A DNA stretch of 64,000 nucleotides from contig JAUXVE010000063.1 in NCBI GenBank assembly GCA_030680415.1, positions 1-64,000 of the forward strand. Reading direction: 5' to 3'. Made by a program: the position numbers and the translations under genes. Origin of the DNA: Rubrivivax sp. (GTDB taxonomy: Bacteria; Pseudomonadota; Gammaproteobacteria; Burkholderiales; Burkholderiaceae_C). Positions 62,608-64,000 of this stretch are shown here, in pieces; position 1 is the stretch's first letter; each line of letters starts with the position of its first letter. Under the pieces are notes generated by a model. It saw only the letters and a program-made list of their open reading frames with translations. It had not been told where the DNA came from and did not search any database.

Positions 62608-63012
62608 TCAGGCGGCGGCCGGCGCCGCATTGCGCAGCCGCCAGCGTATGTACAGCGTACTGGCGGCGAACAGCAGCAGGCACAGCGCGATCTCGGTCAC
62701 GGCCAAGATCCGTGACCAGCCTTGCTCCGTGGTGGCGCGCACCACGCCTTCCATGAAGTACAGCCACACCAGCAGGCTCAGCCAGCGGAAGGTATGCATG
62801 CGGTGGCGCAGCAGGCCCAGCACGCACAGTGCCAGCGGCAGCACCTTGATCGCCAGCGTGCCGCTGCCGGTGGGCGCCAGCCACAGCTCCCAGGCCAGGC
62901 CGAGCGCGATCAGACCCAGCAGGCCGGCCAAGGCCAGGGCGCGGGCCGCGCGCACCACGGCGTCGGGCTGTCGCTGCGGGTCAGGCGCGGCGGAGGCATC
63001 GTGTCCAGGCAT
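62608..63012 (-). CDS. DUF2069 family membrane protein
   Basis: 134 residues, four predicted helices: RALALAGLLGLIALGLAWELW, LPLALCVLGLL, SLLVWLYFMEGVVRA and TEIALCLLLFAASTLYI. The Y-F-M-E-G motif is typical of DUF2069. No function is known. It precedes the FAD-linked oxidase gene by 10 bases and is divergent from the YihY gene by 18 bases. Confidence 0.88.
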   Translation of the reverse strand: MPGHDASAAPDPQRQPDAVVRAARALALAGLLGLIALGLAWELWLAPTGSGTLAIKVLPLALCVLGLLRHRMHTFRWLSLLVWLYFMEGVVRATTEQGWSRILAVTEIALCLLLFAASTLYIRWRLRNAAPAAA

Positions 63013-63030
63013 GCTGGCATCATAGCCAGC

Positions 63031-64000
63031 ATGAGCACGCTACTCGATCTGGGGGGCAAGGTCGGGCAGCCGGTGGCGGTGCTGCTGGAGACGCTGCGCA
63101 ACTGGCCCTGGTACGAGACGCTGCGCACCTTGTACCAGCGCTTCCGCGAAGACCGCCTGGGTTTGACCGCCGGCAGCCTGACCTTCACGACGCTGATCGC
63201 GCTGGTGCCGCTGTTCACGGTGATGCTGGCGGTGTTCACCGCCTTTCCGATGTTCGCCAGCATCCAGGCCGACCTGGAGCGTTACTTCCTGAACAGCCTG
63301 GTGCCCGACAACATCGCACGGCCGGTGCTGAGCGCGCTGACCGAATTTGCCGGCAAGGCGCGCGGCATGGGCGCAGCGGGCCTGGTGCTGCTGGTCATCA
63401 CGGCGCTGGCCTTGATGATGACCATCGACCGCACGCTCAACGCCATCTGGCGCGTGCGTCAGAGGCGGCCGTTCGCCCAGCGCGTGCTGGTGTACTGGGC
63501 GGCACTCACGCTGGGGCCGGTGGCGCTGGGGTTGAGCCTGTCGCTGACCTCGTATGCGCTGTCGGCGCCGCGCGGGCTGGTCACGGTGTTGCCCGGCGGC
63601 GTGGCCTTCGCGCTCAACGCGCTCCAGTTCCTGCTGCTGGCCGCGGGCATGGCGGGGCTGTACCGCTATGTGCCCAACGTCTCGGTGCGCTGGCGCCATG
63701 CCTGGGCCGGTGGCCTGTTCGTCGCCGTGGCCTTCGAGGGCACGCAAGAGGCGCTGGTCTGGTACGTGGCCTCGGTGCCCACCTACTCGGCGGTGTACGG
63801 TGCCTTCGCCACCGCGCCGATCCTGCTGCTGTGGGTCTACCTCGGCTGGGTCATCGTGCTGCTCGGCGCCGTCATCGCCGCCTACGCCCCCAGCCTGCAG
63901 ATGCGCGTGGCGACCATCGCGCCGACCGCCGGCTGGCGCTTCGAATTGGCGCTGACGGTGCTGATGCGGCTCGACGCGGCGCGGCGCTCCGGGCGGCATG
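63031..64000 (+). CDS. YihY/BrkB family inner-membrane protein, 3' end beyond window
   Basis: The first 323 residues of a membrane protein; no stop before the right edge. The cytoplasmic N-terminus TLYQRFREDRLGLTAGSLTFTTLIALVPLFTVMLAVF is the YihY signature. About six helices follow, with ITALALMMTIDRTLNAIWRVRQRRPF and YRYVPNVSVRWRHAWAGGLFVAVAF in the core. The role is unclear; the old label ribonuclease BN was wrong. It is divergent from the DUF2069 gene. Confidence 0.92.
   Translation, partial: MSTLLDLGGKVGQPVAVLLETLRNWPWYETLRTLYQRFREDRLGLTAGSLTFTTLIALVPLFTVMLAVFTAFPMFASIQADLERYFLNSLVPDNIARPVLSALTEFAGKARGMGAAGLVLLVITALALMMTIDRTLNAIWRVRQRRPFAQRVLVYWAALTLGPVALGLSLSLTSYALSAPRGLVTVLPGGVAFALNALQFLLLAAGMAGLYRYVPNVSVRWRHAWAGGLFVAVAFEGTQEALVWYVASVPTYSAVYGAFATAPILLLWVYLGWVIVLLGAVIAAYAPSLQMRVATIAPTAGWRFELALTVLMRLDAARRSGRH

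Overview
The window is 64 kb of high-GC bacterial chromosome with dense, mostly vegetative gene content. Gene families and order (uvrB - LMW phosphatase - iscRSUA-hscBA-fdx; rpsO-pnp-qor-tpiA-secG-tRNA-Leu-nuoA-N; rpsU-yqeY; zapB-zapA-ssrS; a PhaZ depolymerase with a cysteine nucleophile) point to a betaproteobacterium of the order Burkholderiales, probably near the Rubrivivax/Leptothrix/Methylibium group. The genus is inferred from gene order and family resemblance only.

Layout. 1-4.2 kb: a small accessory-looking cluster. A medium-chain dehydrogenase, a pterin-synthase-like protein and a family-4 glycosyltransferase lie on the minus strand. Divergent to them are a CDP-alcohol phosphatidyltransferase and a YceI protein. 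Both enzyme homologues on the minus strand appear to have lost their metal ligands, so this is the best candidate for an undescribed pathway. 4.2-14.9 kb: a damaged HD-GYP gene, a peptide-binding protein, DUF1841, a nitroreductase, a TauE permease, an orphan ParA overlapping a MaoC hydratase, a two-component pair with a hybrid kinase, cysE, mog and darP. 15-19.7 kb: pmbA and a complete TRAP transporter of the alpha-keto-acid type. 19.8-28.5 kb, mostly minus strand: a small rhodanese-like phosphatase, yqeY, rpsU, a degenerate GGDEF protein (plus strand), TauE, EVE, 6S RNA, zapA, a zapB-like gene, nth, a soluble RnfB, phaZ and an aromatic aminotransferase.

28.6-37.3 kb: uvrB, a phosphatase, then the whole ISC iron-sulfur assembly operon behind a promoter with a clear IscR box. 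A GNAT acetyltransferase sits inside the operon between iscA and hscB. 37.5-44.9 kb: tsaD, an aminotransferase, rpsO-pnp with structured leader and spacer RNA, a quinone oxidoreductase, tpiA and secG. 45-60 kb: tRNA-Leu(GAG) and the complete 14-subunit NADH dehydrogenase I operon, with a Nudix hydrolase and DUF1178 downstream. The ISC operon upstream supplies the clusters that NuoB, E, F, G and I need. 61-64 kb: an FAD-linked oxidase, DUF2069 and the start of a YihY/BrkB membrane protein.

Two non-coding insertions break the otherwise tight nuo operon. One is a 267-bp element of three nested inverted repeats (31, 22 and 21 bp arms) between nuoB and nuoC. The other is a tandem pair of 36-bp palindromic repeats that are translated as an added C-terminal tail on NuoF. 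Other RNA-level features are 6S RNA with a near-perfect closing stem, a long hairpin in the rpsO leader, a hairpin between rpsO and pnp, and a candidate PhaR-type operator before phaZ. No CRISPR array, prophage, insertion-sequence transposase or rRNA gene was seen.
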